From Micropterix aruncella (lineage: Eukaryota > Arthropoda > Insecta > Lepidoptera > Micropterigidae): a stretch of 64,000 nt of DNA. The DNA lies in NCBI GenBank assembly GCA_944548615.1, contig OX155976.1:7397822-7461821 (forward strand), in the 5' to 3' direction. The position numbers were made by a program, and so were the translations under genes. Shown here one piece after another: positions 9,479 through 19,725 of the stretch (position 1 is the stretch's first letter; every line of letters starts with the position of its first letter). The notes below the pieces were generated by a model that ran no database searches, had not been told where the DNA came from, and worked only from the letters and a program-made list of their open reading frames with translations.

Positions 9479-10151
9479 TTAACCCTTCGAATAGCGGCAT
9501 AATTTCATGGCAGACCGCGGCAATTTATTGGAATTTCTTGCAATATCGCCACGCTCGACTACTAATAACTAGGGAAATAATATAGCAATCATAAAAAATA
9601 ACTGTGTAATGATCGCATTGAAATTTCGTATATAGAACATTGAAATCTTATTTTGTATAACAATTAGATAATTATGAATAAATATGAGAAAGTCGAAAAA
9701 GTGAAAAAAAAACTCGGCATTTCTAACTTGCACTTGTCTTACGGAAAAATACGGAATCCTATTTAGAAATTGTTAATACTATCGTGATCTTTATTAGATT
9801 CTCAATCAAAGATATTATTTCGTTTTGCTTATTTACTTACAAAAATATTTCTTAGAAAAAAACCAATAAAAACCAATAAAAATTTTGATGATTTCTCGAA
9901 AAAAAAAATCATGATGTTTGACAATGAAATTTTACCGGTAATATCCGCGAAATAACGCGCGAAATTATTCTAGCGGCTGTCTATGTATCTATGGTAATAA
10001 TAAGATATTTGGTATGGATTTTAGGATGCGTTCGAATTAGAAAATAATATTATTGTGCGCTCAGGGAGCGAGCCGCCAATATTGGTCGTTACGTAGTCAA
10101 CGGTGTTCTAATGGTCAACCAAATTTAGTCGTTAGGTAGCCGAAGAGTTAA
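9479..10151 (+). mobile_element. piggyBac-type MITE, copy 1
   Basis: The element is bounded by TTAA at 9479-9482 and 10148-10151. Its ends are TTAACCCTTCGAATAGC and, reverse-complemented, TTAACTCTTCGGCTACC, which agree at 9 of 13 positions inside the TTAA. TTAA target sites with ends beginning CCY are characteristic of piggyBac. The interior is AT-rich and non-coding. A full-length copy in the opposite orientation is at 22534-23202 (669 bases against 673), so this is a mobile family and not a chance inverted repeat. Confidence 0.75.
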
Positions 10152-10814
10152 TGCCCCATTGTGTCACTGCATATTTTGAGGTTTTGTACTTGATCGTTAA
10201 ACAAAAACCGACAGTAAGCCAGCTCGCGTCCGTTCGTCAGCGACAACTGTTCATTTGGTAAGTGGAAAAGTGTCATAGTTTGTTTAGTGGCAGTTATGTC
10301 GTAACTTTCATGAAATAATAAAAAAAAATGAATGAAAATGACAGTGTTTGCCATAATAACAGTAATATAAGACACAAAGCAAATAAAAACAAAAGTGGCC
10401 CTATGCTGAACTTTTTTTAAACTTAAAGGCACTAAGCAAAAATAAAATTGACAATGTGTGAACTAATGTGGCACTATGCTGATCTTTTTTTAAATGATTT
10501 TTTTGCCATACCTACCTTATAATATAATAGGAATCCAACAGATTCTGTTAAAATAATACTTGACGTACTATTTAAAACAACAACAGCATATATATTCCAA
10601 TTCATAATCGAGTCATTGAAGTCATAAAAATGTCAAAAACTTTAAATTCTTGTCGAAGTAATTCGAAGTCATAAAAAAAACTTAAATTCTTCTAGTCACT
10701 TTGGTTTTCAACGTGCGATATATAGGTCTGTGTGGCAGTGACCATGCCATATAGCTATTCTAATAAATTATACTATAGTGATGATGAAAATTAATATCTT
10801 TTACACATACACCG
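10152..10814. other. No gene seen
   Basis: AT-rich intergenic sequence. Several TTTAAA-type runs and a repeated GTCATAAAAA block occur, but nothing codable. Confidence 0.4.
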
Positions 10815-10877
10815 TGAGTTTTTAATTAGTGACATCCTTGAAGTGGAATAATCAATACGAGCAAATAAGCTACTTTT

Positions 10878-11432
10878 CAAATGTGGATTTTCAATGAAGC
10901 TTTCGAAATGTGAATTTACAGGAGAATACTGAAAATATCTTGGATGGATAGTCACAAATGAGACGGTTCTGCAAAGAATGCACAAAGGATTGGAATTACT
11001 GAAGACCATAAAGAGAAGGAAATTACAATACATGGGCAACATAATGCGTGGTAACAAATACCACCTTCTCCAATTAATCCTGCAAGGCAAGATAAAAGGC
11101 CGCCGAAGACCTGGCCGATGAAAAACCACTGGCTATATAACCACGGTTCAACTCGAGCACCACCGAGTTGTTCCGCGCAGCAACATCACGGGCCCAAGTG
11201 CACATATTTTTTTATAATTTTTTTTATTTATTAATTTACAATAACTTTATGTATGTCATATACACACCATTAACATAATATGGTTGAGTTGGGAGAGATT
11301 GAGCACATCCTATGGTAAAAATGTTTATCCGCATTCCTAACTAGGTCAGAGACCCGTATCTAGGGATGCTAGACCCGTATCTAGGGATTATGACCACCAA
11401 CATCCGATAGGAGATGGCACCTTAAGAAGAAG
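10878..11432 (+). mobile_element. RTE-clade LINE 3' fragment with target-site duplication
   Basis: The translation in the plus direction contains IVTNETVLQRMHKG, LLKTIKRRKLQYMGNIMRG and LLQLILQGKIKGRRRPGR, the conserved end of RTE-clade reverse transcriptases, then in another frame FNSSTTELFRAATSRAQV, also from that end. The fragment closes with AAGAAGAAG, the usual short 3' tail. It is flanked by AAGCTACTTTT at 10867-10877 and 11433-11443, an 11-base TSD. The reading frame is broken by a stop (~11117) and by a frameshift, so no protein is made. A second insertion sits inside it at ~11204-11388. Confidence 0.8.
11204..11388. mobile_element. AT-rich insertion inside the RTE fragment
   Basis: The RTE sequence stops after GCCCAAGTGCAC and its expected continuation (ATGACCACCAACATCCG) resumes only at ~11388. 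The ~185 bases between include a poly-T-rich start, and TAGACCCGTATCTAGGGAT with a partly duplicated preceding copy. It looks like a small non-autonomous insertion; its family is unknown. Confidence 0.45.
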
Positions 11433-11545
11433 AAGCTACTTTTAATTTAATAAAATAGAGAAAACCAAAAAATATATATTTTTTTGGTAAAGTTGAAAAC
11501 TTGACTAATAAATAAAATTTTAGCAAGTGTATCATCAGGCTATTT

Positions 11546-12159
11546 TAAAAATTACAACACATTTATATATAAATATTTATTTTTTAATTTTTTTATACAT
11601 GCTAATATAGCGGACGTATCACGTACGTTTGTAGGGCGGTTAAATGCGTTATTTAATTATATAAATAGATAAATAAATGTGAAACAACCGCGATAGTATT
11701 CGATACCTTTATTGTCCCTGTGATTGTAAAATATTCAAAGATCTGTATAATCCTCATTTTATGTCAATCTAATTTGGACCTAATCGCGAGGTCACTCTAC
11801 ACTTACATACTGCAAAAAGTGCACATATTGGTGGGTCAGCGTTATGGGCCGGGTGTTCTCTGGCCAACGGGTGGGGTGCACACGCAATCAGTTTGGTTGG
11901 CACAACGAGTAGCCGGCGGAATGCGCCAAACAAAAGGGATCGATTTTGAATAATTCTTCAATTTGGCTTTGTTTTGCTAGCGCCTCTGTACATACAGCGT
12001 TCTGTTTAACTATACGGCATTCCTGTGCTGAGAGAGACGACGAAAATTTACATTGTTTCTGACAAAAATAGATCACCATGTGTTAGTCCAAGAGCCAGCG
12101 ACAAAAAAGTGCAAGAGTTGTGGAAAACCTAATACTTTTGGATAGTATTTTGTACATAG
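11546..12159. other. No gene; small Penelope-like 3' remnant at 11683-11712
   Basis: GAAACAACCGCGATAGTATTCGA at 11683-11705 resembles the 3' end of the Penelope-like elements at 34-36 kb. The rest (11720-12159) is more balanced in composition, with no recognisable protein. Confidence 0.4.
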
Positions 12160-12360
12160 AATGCCATGGTACTGACAGCAGGCCAGATTCCGGGACACCT
12201 GGCGCTGGCGTACTAGGAAAGTGTAATTTTAATTTGTACCCCCAAAGTGTTTTGGAAAAGCTGAAAATTCATCAGTATACAGTGGATGCAATAAAGAACT
12301 CGAAACATATGGTAAGATTGCTTCATAATCAAACGCGTGGCGTTAGCATCTCATTCATGT
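12160..12360 (+). repeat. Repeat D, left member of an inverted pair
   Basis: The sequence from GACAGCAGGCCAG through TGGATGCAATAAAGAACTCG to CGCGTGGCGTTAGCATCTC recurs inverted at 13330-13530. Translated, both share the residues VDAIKNSKHMV and HNxTRGVxIS, so the repeat may derive from a coding sequence, but no family is recognised. The two members flank the family A copy at 12385-13130. Confidence 0.55.
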
Positions 12361-12384
12361 CACTCATGTATGGAGTGACATGTA

Positions 12385-13130
12385 TTGAGCCTAACTACTA
12401 TACCACACGGTGGTTAGGTCGCCTGATCTTACATTGAGGTGCCGGGTTCGATTCCCAGCTGGGTGAGCATTTTCCGTTGGGATAAAATTAACGGAATTGC
12501 ATTTCAATTCTGTCGATCGAATGCAATAACAAAACATGCAAATTGAGCTGTCAACTACAACGGGCGAACCCGTCACCTCAGGAAGTTTTAACGATTGGTC
12601 CTTCTATCTCCCGTGAAGTGAACGCAGAAGACTTGGACAAAACAGTCCACCATCAAGTTCCGCCACATGCCCGTAAGAGGCCAACGCCTAATCCGCGAGA
12701 TAACCAGGTACGTTACCCAGCGGGCTTACACTCACGCCCTTACTTCCAATTGCGACCGGTGAAATGGTGTAAACCGAACCTATCGCGGACCTCGGCGTCC
12801 TTTGCCCGGCATGTTCCACCCGGGATCGGATAACCGATGGTCGTTTCAAGAGCAGTCGCCGTACGATCCGCAACCATCCCCGCTCAGTACTGCTTCCAGA
12901 CTCCCCCGACTGTTAAGTCAGAGTGCACAATCGATTGGCACGCCGCACGGTGCGCAGACCGTCCATGAGCGCCAGAAGATTGACTCCTAGGGAAAACTAG
13001 CCAAGGCCAGAGGCTCGGGCTCGCACTTCATGCGTGGAGACCGTCGGATGGGTGTTGACCCGTGAGTGTGACCAACCCTGAATAAATGGGTTTTCGTGTC
13101 CAACTCAGCAAGGGCCCATTAGCTCCCATA
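12385..13130 (+). repeat. Family A repeat with tRNA-like head, near full length
   Basis: This is one of two copies that keep the head. It begins with the tRNA-like segment (12396-12466), continues through a linker (CCGTTGGGATAAAATTAACG, CATTTCAATTCTGTCG) and enters the family A body at AGCTGTCAACTACAACGGG (12547). The body ends at GGGCCCATTAGCTCCC (13112-13127). The same head, linker and junction occur at 59835-59660 on the other strand, which shows the head belongs to the family. Part of the body between the CGACCGGTG and AAATGGTGTAAACC blocks is missing here. Confidence 0.8.
12396..12466 (+). promoter_or_regulatory. tRNA-like Pol III promoter head of family A
   Basis: GGTGGTTAGGTCGCC resembles the D-arm region, and GGGTTCGATTCCC contains a perfect B box (GGTTCGATTCC) in a 5-bp T-stem, CCGGG with CCCAG, with one mismatch. 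The acceptor side is poorly kept. A head of this type normally gives an internal RNA polymerase III promoter, as in tRNA-derived SINEs; activity is inferred. Confidence 0.6.
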
Positions 13131-13184
13131 CAAAACACACACTAAAACACATGTTACAGGCACACATTCATATAAACATTTCAT

Positions 13185-13560
13185 ACTAGGTTGGTTGTAT
13201 GAGATTGTCGTATGATAATAAACCCGCCCTTTGTAAAATTTTACAATAAAGAGTATAAACAAACAAGCTCATCGGTCTATGACGCATCGGTTGTGCCTCG
13301 CAATTTAATGGTCGCAATGGCGGATATACTGGTATGGAGATTGTGACGCCACGCGTTCGATTATGAAACAGTATGACCATATGTTTCGAGTTCTTTATTG
13401 CATCCACTGTCTACTGATGGATTTCAACTTTTTTTTTTATATTTTGGGGACACTAATTGAAATTGCAACTTTCCTAGTACGCCAGCGCGAGGTGTCCTGG
13501 ATTCTGGCGTTCTGACTGTAATGAGGTGCGGTCTGCTCGGACAACCTCTAATTGTCGCTG
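13185..13560 (-). repeat. Repeat D, right member of the inverted pair
   Basis: Reverse-complemented, it matches 12160-12360 through CAGTGGATGCAATAAAG, AACTCGAAACATATGGT and ACGCGTGGCGT. Between the matching blocks it carries small indels and a run of ten T, so the two members are old relative to each other. Confidence 0.55.
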
Positions 13561-14660
13561 GTGAAGGATGGCAGGATTCTAGATAAACGCCTTGTTCGTG
13601 GTGGCACAGATTTATTGTAGGTGTAGTACAATAAAAAGGGCACGCGAGCGAAATATAACTAGGAATTACGGCAGCGGCGATATCGACCGTCCGCTTGATC
13701 GTATGACAGTTTGACGTATAAGTGGCGGCGTTCGGCCAGTCCTCTCTTCACTAGTTGGTTGCGTTCGGCTGCGTCGCTCGATATAAAGTTGCCACGCTAG
13801 AAAAGTTTAGCCTAAGTACGAAACACTGACTGTACCCCAGAATTCCATGGGCAAGAAACTGTCTGATCTGAAAGTATCAGCTTTTCCAGAACTCATGCAC
13901 TTTCTTTGTCGCTAGCTCCCCAACTATATGTTTTCTTTCCAACCATGACAGGGAAATAGCATTTATCGCTTTGCTCCTCGCTTCTCGCTTCAAGTTAAAC
14001 GTGTACATCGCTAAGAAATATTCAGAATACCATTAATTATAAATAGTGTTAGATTGCTCAAGGCTTAGTACGTTTTGGGAACCCCTCTGCGCCGGCGACA
14101 TGCAGATGGCGCTATTAGCATTGTCCGGCAAAATGAATAGAAATTTGTTTGGCTATCTACAATAACATTGAAAATAAATAGTTCTTTATTAACGAATGAT
14201 TGATTATAAAAACCCTAATATTTAATCAATTATAATAATATGAACATTAAATTATTAGTGCCATCTATCGCATTTGTATATAAGATGATTGCATTGCAGC
14301 AATATTACGAAGAGATTAGAATAATTTGTTATTTGTTTTTATTTTTATAAAATAATATTATGTATTTGGATTTATTTTATAATTATTTTCCTCTACTTTT
14401 ATTGTTTATTGATTATTTAGATTTTTGGAATACTATATTGCGTATTTTATTTTGTTTTATTTTTTATATATTTCTTTTTAAATTTACTACAACAATTTCT
14501 TACCATTTTTTTCAAAAAAACTATTAAGAAAAAAAATAATAATTGAAATTGGCGTTTTCCTTGGAACAGGTACTATCTAGATAGGAGTGATGCAAAATCA
14601 TTGTGTATAAATAAGTCCTATATATTTTTTCAATAAATATATAAATAAAAAAGAATGCCA
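13561..14660. other. No gene recognised
   Basis: 13561-14060 is compositionally mixed with GC-richer patches (CGTTCGGCTGCGTCGCTCG) that could be an old LTR or promoter, but no paired copy is found here. 14160-14660 is strongly AT-rich. No frame shows recognisable residues. Confidence 0.4.
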
Positions 14661-14663
14661 TTT

Positions 14664-15178
14664 ATAGGGTTTTCTAAGAAGGTCGATATTGACAGTCTGT
14701 GGAGGCCATGTTGTTTTAGCCAGGTCTGTCAAATTTGTTGTTTATTATTCAGTCACTGATGCCAAATCACCATAGCAAGTTACGCGATTGAGCAGCGTGT
14801 TAAAACTTTATTATCGAAATGAGTGTTCGTTAAAGCCGAGGTGACGTGAATTGGTCACCAAAATCGTGCGATTTGATCCAGCTAGACTTTATTTGTGGAG
14901 TTTTCTGAAGTCACAGGTCAATGCCAATGAGCCGCAATCGACCGATGCCCTTGAATTCAACATAGCCCAGGCCATCGCTCAAATTCTACCGGACCTATGC
15001 GACAAAGTCATTGAAAATTGGACCTCTCGGATCCGTGCCACCGTGCGAAGCCGCCCGGACATTTGACCGATGTCATACATAATGCCATATATGGGCCTTT
15101 AAATAAAAAATGATTTTCGTGAACATCTCACACACACAGCTTGTTTTATTGCACAGACTGTCAACATCGACCCCTGTA
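14664..15178 (+). mobile_element. Internally deleted mariner-family transposon
   Basis: The inner terminal repeats GTCGATATTGACAGTCTGTG (14682-14701) and, inverted, CACAGACTGTCAACATCGAC (15152-15171) match at 19 of 20 positions. The right end continues CCCCTGTA, and the left shows TATAGGG before an ~11-base insertion, consistent with TA target sites. Between the ends are the very start and the very end of a mariner transposase, joined by a large deletion at about 14832. Total length is about 515 bases against roughly 1.3 kb for an intact mariner. Confidence 0.75.
14780..15066 (+). pseudogene. mariner transposase, start and end only
   Basis: At 14780-14830 the frame reads YAIEQRVKTLLSK, like the N-terminus of mariner transposases. 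After the deletion it reads RGDVNWSPKSCDLIQLDF, which covers the third catalytic aspartate region (normally CDLxPLDYFLW), then after a small frameshift LYLWSFLKSQVNANEPQST and VIENWTSRIRATVRSR. The rest of the DNA-binding domain and the first two catalytic aspartates are gone, so the protein cannot act. Confidence 0.75.
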
Positions 15179-15185
15179 TTAGTAA

Positions 15186-15882
15186 CTAGCTGACCCGTGC
15201 CCACTTCGTTGGCCGGTAAAACTTTTTACCTGCGATGAAATTATGAGTGTGGTTCGGTTAGTACTGAGTGCTATGATTTATTTCCTGACTGCCAAAAAAA
15301 GGTTATATTTTTACTTCATATGAATATATGTATTTGCATGCCAATTTGACTATAATACTGTCATTTGCGAGTCTTCTTGTGAGTGTCTTATTTGTGAGCG
15401 TATTATCTCTTTAACTATTTATGCAGTAAAAGGGAAATTATATGCAGTAAAAGGGAAAAGTCTTTTGTTTTAAATACTTGAGACGATAAATTTACTTATT
15501 TTGATAAGAATTCATAATTGTTGATAATTTGAATATTACTTTTTGTGACTTAAATACAAAAGTTAGACATATGCTGTCGCTGACTGTTTTGTAGGTATTA
15601 TCAAGATCTACAACTTTTCTCTAGAACATAATCATATATCTCTCATCGTTAAGGCAGCGTTAGTTAGAAACCTTTTCGTTCGACCGCTTATTCTCCGACT
15701 TACTTTGCAAATCCGACTACTACGAAAAAGTCTTTTTAATTTTCGGATTAATATATAGCCTATGACACTCACAAATAACGTGGATTTCTGTTGGTAAAAG
15801 AGTTTTCAAAATCGGTTCAGTAGATCTAGAGATTACTTCCTACAACGTCACATACTTTACCTCTTTATAATATTAGTATAGA
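15186..15882 (-). mobile_element. Non-autonomous Helitron (lepidopteran type)
   Basis: On the minus strand it starts A|TCTATACTAATATTATAAAG at 15882 and ends GGGCACGGGTCAGCTAG|T at 15186. TC at the 5' end, CTAG at the 3' end and insertion between A and T are the Helitron signature. The interior has no Rep/helicase coding sequence. Close relatives are at 59860-61386 and 60043-60717. Confidence 0.75.
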
Positions 15883-16066
15883 TTAGACTATTTGAACATT
15901 AACGCGCCTAATTATTATGTACAGCATATAAAAATTGACACTTTCATTTAAATAATATTATAATAAAAATTTTAATAAAAAAACCGACTCCATTTTTTTT
16001 AATAAGTGCAGCAGCCATGTCATGGTGAAACTTTAAACGAGCTATCATAATTTAATGCGCATACAA

Positions 16067-16372
16067 AATATCATGCCTGTACTGTTGACCGTTGAGGAGT
16101 TCCCTCGTTGGAAGCCAACCCTGGGTTCCGCAGTCCTGTATTGGTGAAACTTAGAACGGGCTGTCGTAATTGAATGCATATACAAAATTCCGTGTCTGTG
16201 TTGTTGACCGTTGAGGAGTCCCCTCGTCTGTAGCCAACCCTGAATGCAGCAGCCATATCATATTAAAACTTACAACAAACCATCATAACTGAATGCGTAT
16301 ACATTTTTTTTAATCCGTGCTGTTTGCCGTTGAGGAATCCCCTCGTCGGGAGCCAACCCTGGGTGTAGAATC
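16067..16372 (-). repeat. Family S tandem array, about 2.5 units
   Basis: Units marked by GTTGACCGTTGAGGAGT and GCCAACCCTGG are spaced 118-121 bases apart (16111, 16232, 16350). Same family as at 5458, 21935 and 47091, here in the reverse direction. Confidence 0.7.
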
Positions 16373-18389
16373 GGGTCATGCTTAATTAAAAAATGCATTG
16401 TCATCGGAACTATACCAACATGTAAATTTTCAATTTCATATGATAATATTTGAGGAGTTCCCTTAATTCCTCATAAATCCTATCATTAGAACAGTATTTT
16501 GATAAAAATGGAACCAATCTGGAAGTATATCCTTCCAAATAAAAATGGTTCATAAATGACGGAGTTTGAGGTAACAAATATTAAAAAAAAACGTACAACC
16601 GAATTGATGACATCCTCCCTTTTTTGAATGCGGTCAAAACTAATAAAAGCTATGATTTAAAAAAAATCGTTTGGTTTTAAAATATTATTTTAATTTTGAG
16701 ATAAAATTCCGTATATGTGTGTTTAGAACGCTATCTATTTGGCTACTGAACATTAAAGAAAATTAATATATATTTGAAACTATGACTGCCATCTACACTT
16801 TGCAATTCGCAGTAAATACTCACAGCCAAATCATAGGACGTAGTTGAGCAATCAAATACCTATATAAATAATGCTGCGATGAAGAAGGAGTTTTTCTTGT
16901 TTTATCGCGCCAATTTTTGTGTTCTTTTTTGTTTTATCGCCGCCAATTTGTACGAAATAATTTCCAAAATATGTTGATACAGATTGGATTCTGGAGGTCG
17001 ATTCGGCCTCTAAGCAGTATAATTTCCCTGAAAATCTCAGATGCACAGCCTTTCGTCCAGTAACGTCCATTACTTTTTACTCTCTATCTCGGAAGATGGC
17101 CCTTATCGTAGAATTAACTGTTCCATTGGAATGAAATATCCCAAAGACCAGGAGTAAAAATTAAATAAATACCATGATCTCGCAAATGGCGTCACCCGGA
17201 ACGACTTCACTGTTCACCTTCACGCGGTGTAAGTTGGCGATCGTGGCCTGTCAGCCAAATCTCTGTTTCACCTCTTGGTCTTTCCAGGAATATAATCAAC
17301 TCCTTCCTAGAAAAATTATCTAAAACCGGGATTTCCGCATCTCAAATTCTATGGCTTCAAACGGGGGGGGGGGGGGGGGGGGGTGAATGGGTGCTAAGGT
17401 GAACGCTTTCATGTGGCAAGACAGCTGTCCAAAACCTACCACAGCCGGTTAGTCCGGAATCCACCGCTCACCCCCCAGAAGTGTAAAAAAAAAGTTTTAT
17501 GATGGGCCCGACTTCGGTCGGTGAATTCCATGGCAGCTCCTTTTGTGTTTTATTTTATTTTAAGAGATAATTATAACGATATTCATATTTTTACAATAAA
17601 TTATTTAATATTTTGTTTCCAACAAACGGTGTGACAAAAACACGGTCGGTTTATCTTCGTCCTTCTGCCTCATAGTCTTTCGTTTTGTAATCAATCGCGC
17701 CTAAAACAATGAACACACATTCAAGTACATCGTATGTATGTAAATGTAAAATAGGCAATAGCACAGGATGTTTCAAAGGGAAGATGGAATTTGTGCATTC
17801 AACCATTTAGAAACAAGGGGCCGTATAACCACAGCAACTAATTCGGTAATACAGTTGCAAATTGTACAGACGAGGCCCGACGCACAGTAGGTCATGCGGT
17901 TTGGTTGTGAAATATCTTTAAAATCAGAACGAAACATTTGGATACCAGGAGAGATAAATTTATTTTTTTAGTCTTCGTTTTTTTGGTAGATTATTTGATA
18001 GATTGTTGTTTCAACTAGCTATTATTTTGGTATATATAGCTACATAATTAGCAATTTTTTTGGTAGCTTGTCGTGGATTTGGTATTTTTATTGGATATTT
18101 GTAAATTCTCATTTCAGCTGGCAAGATCCTAAAAAATATCCAATTTAGTTGAGATTTTTTTTTCTTATTAATAATGTGTCAAGAAACCCGAGAAAGTCAT
18201 CAAAACATAATTATCTCTTTCTGTTGTGGTGCCAGGTGAAAAAAGGTAAAGGTGACCTCAGGGAACTTTTGCCTGTTTAGGTCAAAAATAGAGGAGAAAA
18301 TGTATTTTATTGTTTTAATGGTTTTTAATATACAAAGAGGCATAAAGGCATATAAAAAAATAAATGGAAATAAAAATAAATATATATAA
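16373..18389. other. No gene recognised; contains a run of 21 G
   Basis: Mostly AT-rich. A run of 21 G lies at 17363-17383. The 17150-17500 part is GC-richer and may be an old element, but no frame is recognised and no second copy is seen in the window. Confidence 0.4.
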
Positions 18390-18690
18390 TATACCTACGA
18401 GTGGTATTACCCGGCGTTGCCCGTGTTATATCTTTTCTCAAATACCAATGTATACCAATTTTCATGGCGATCGGTTGAGCAGTATAGAAGTTGGTGTGCT
18501 GCAGCGCCGTCTAGTTGAAAGTTGCAACAAAGCGGATATATATAAAAACCTTAACCATGAAAAAATACATATATATGCCAACTTTCATGGTGATCGGTCA
18601 AACGGTTTCGGAGTCTATTAAACTCGGACAGCCGGCATACAGATATACCAACATCCATTTTTATATTATATTATTTTGGCCTGTTTTTAA
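18390..18690. repeat. Old Helitron- or SINE-like remnant with internal duplication
   Basis: ATTACCCGGCGTTGCCCGTG, then two blocks with CAACTTTCATGGTGATCGGT-type wording (about 18458 and 18578) and GGTTTCGGAGTCTA. This wording is typical of degenerate insect Helitron ends, but the TC/CTAG termini are not visible. Confidence 0.35.
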
Positions 18691-19109
18691 AATTTAAACT
18701 TTGAATGCTTACATCTCGAATGAACTATATCTCGCTTATTTATAGCGACCGACACAATTTTCTTCCAGATTTAGCATTAAAATGAAAAAAATTGGAGAGA
18801 GGTTCCTATACTGCAGTTATTCCACTTTTATAACTATGTGATAATACTTACATGTATATATTTTAATTAAAGAGTTTTGAACAATCAAGCACAAATAATT
18901 AAAAAGCAGGAATAATTTCACTGTATTACCTTCACAATATTTTGAATTTAGAATAACGCTTGGCCGACTATGACGTTTGTAGGTTTAACATAGCAGTGCC
19001 ATCTATGGATTACTCAATAGATAACGCCATCTGTTAAAATCGTTTGGAACTAACAGATAATTGCGAATGTCAAATAATAGACATTGCAATAAAATAATAT
19101 CGCGACTAT

Positions 19110-19246
19110 AAATTAAGACGTAAGCTATCCTATCTTTCAAGTTGGATCAAACTGCACATTGTGTGCAAATTTGATTCAAATCGGTTAAGTAGTTTAGGAG
19201 TCCATCGCGGACAAACAACGTGACACGTAATTTATATATATTAAGA
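19110..19246 (-). mobile_element. Helitron 5'-end fragment
   Basis: On the minus strand it starts TCTTAATATATATAAATTA at 19246 and continues CGTGTCACGTTGTTTGTCC, then GACTCCTAAACTACTTAACC, a layout common at 5' ends of lepidopteran Helitrons. The 3' end was not located. Confidence 0.4.
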
Positions 19247-19525
19247 TAAAAAAATAAATGGAAACGAGTAGATGCAATAATAAAAATAATGACATAGACA
19301 ATAGTAAAGACAGGTTTTGGCATTAGAGCAGCACATTAGGTTTTTTGACTCGTTTTGGATAAAGCAATCGCTTGTTTCACCTGCCTGCATATTGCGAATG
19401 TAGTCCATAATGATGTCGTCTGGAGCTATTTCATCCTGCAGGTAATTTGTATCGTTGTCTTTATCATCACTGCTAGAATCACGGTCTGAAGAATCTGTAA
19501 CGGTTAGCAACATGCATAATTTAAT

Positions 19526-19725
19526 TCCGGGTGAACAGCCGGGCAAAGGTTGCCGTGGCCCGCGATAGATTCGGTGTAGACCGTTTCACCGCTTCGTAAG
19601 GGAGAGGACCGCGCAAGCGACCTCGAACTCGTAACCAGTCGAGAGACCGGAGTAATCTGGTCGCAGCTGGAAGTAAGGGCGTAAGAGTAAACCCGCTGGG
19701 TAGCATACCTGGTTATTTCACAGCT
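19526..19725 (-). repeat. Family A repeat, internal fragment
   Basis: CGGGTGAACAGCCGGGCAAAG, CCGCGATAGATTCGGTGTAG and CGCGCAAGCGACCTCG are clear family A blocks. The fragment ends abruptly at CACAGCTCTAGTTG, so both ends are truncated or internally deleted. Confidence 0.8.

Larger units (their letters stand above)
10815..11545 (+). repeat. Family B repeat, copy 2, split by an RTE insertion
   Basis: The left part (10815-10877) reads ATTAGTGACATCCTTGAAGT to AAGCTACTTTT; the right part (11433-11545) resumes at AAGCTACTTTT and continues AATTTAATAAAATAGAG, as in the uninterrupted copy at 7690-7845. The 11-base string at the break is duplicated on both sides of the inserted RTE fragment. Confidence 0.7.

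Noticed and set aside
19241..19546. 101-codon minus-strand frame with an acidic serine-rich stretch
   Set aside because: It begins inside a family A fragment and ends in a Helitron end; the middle is too short and low in information to assign.
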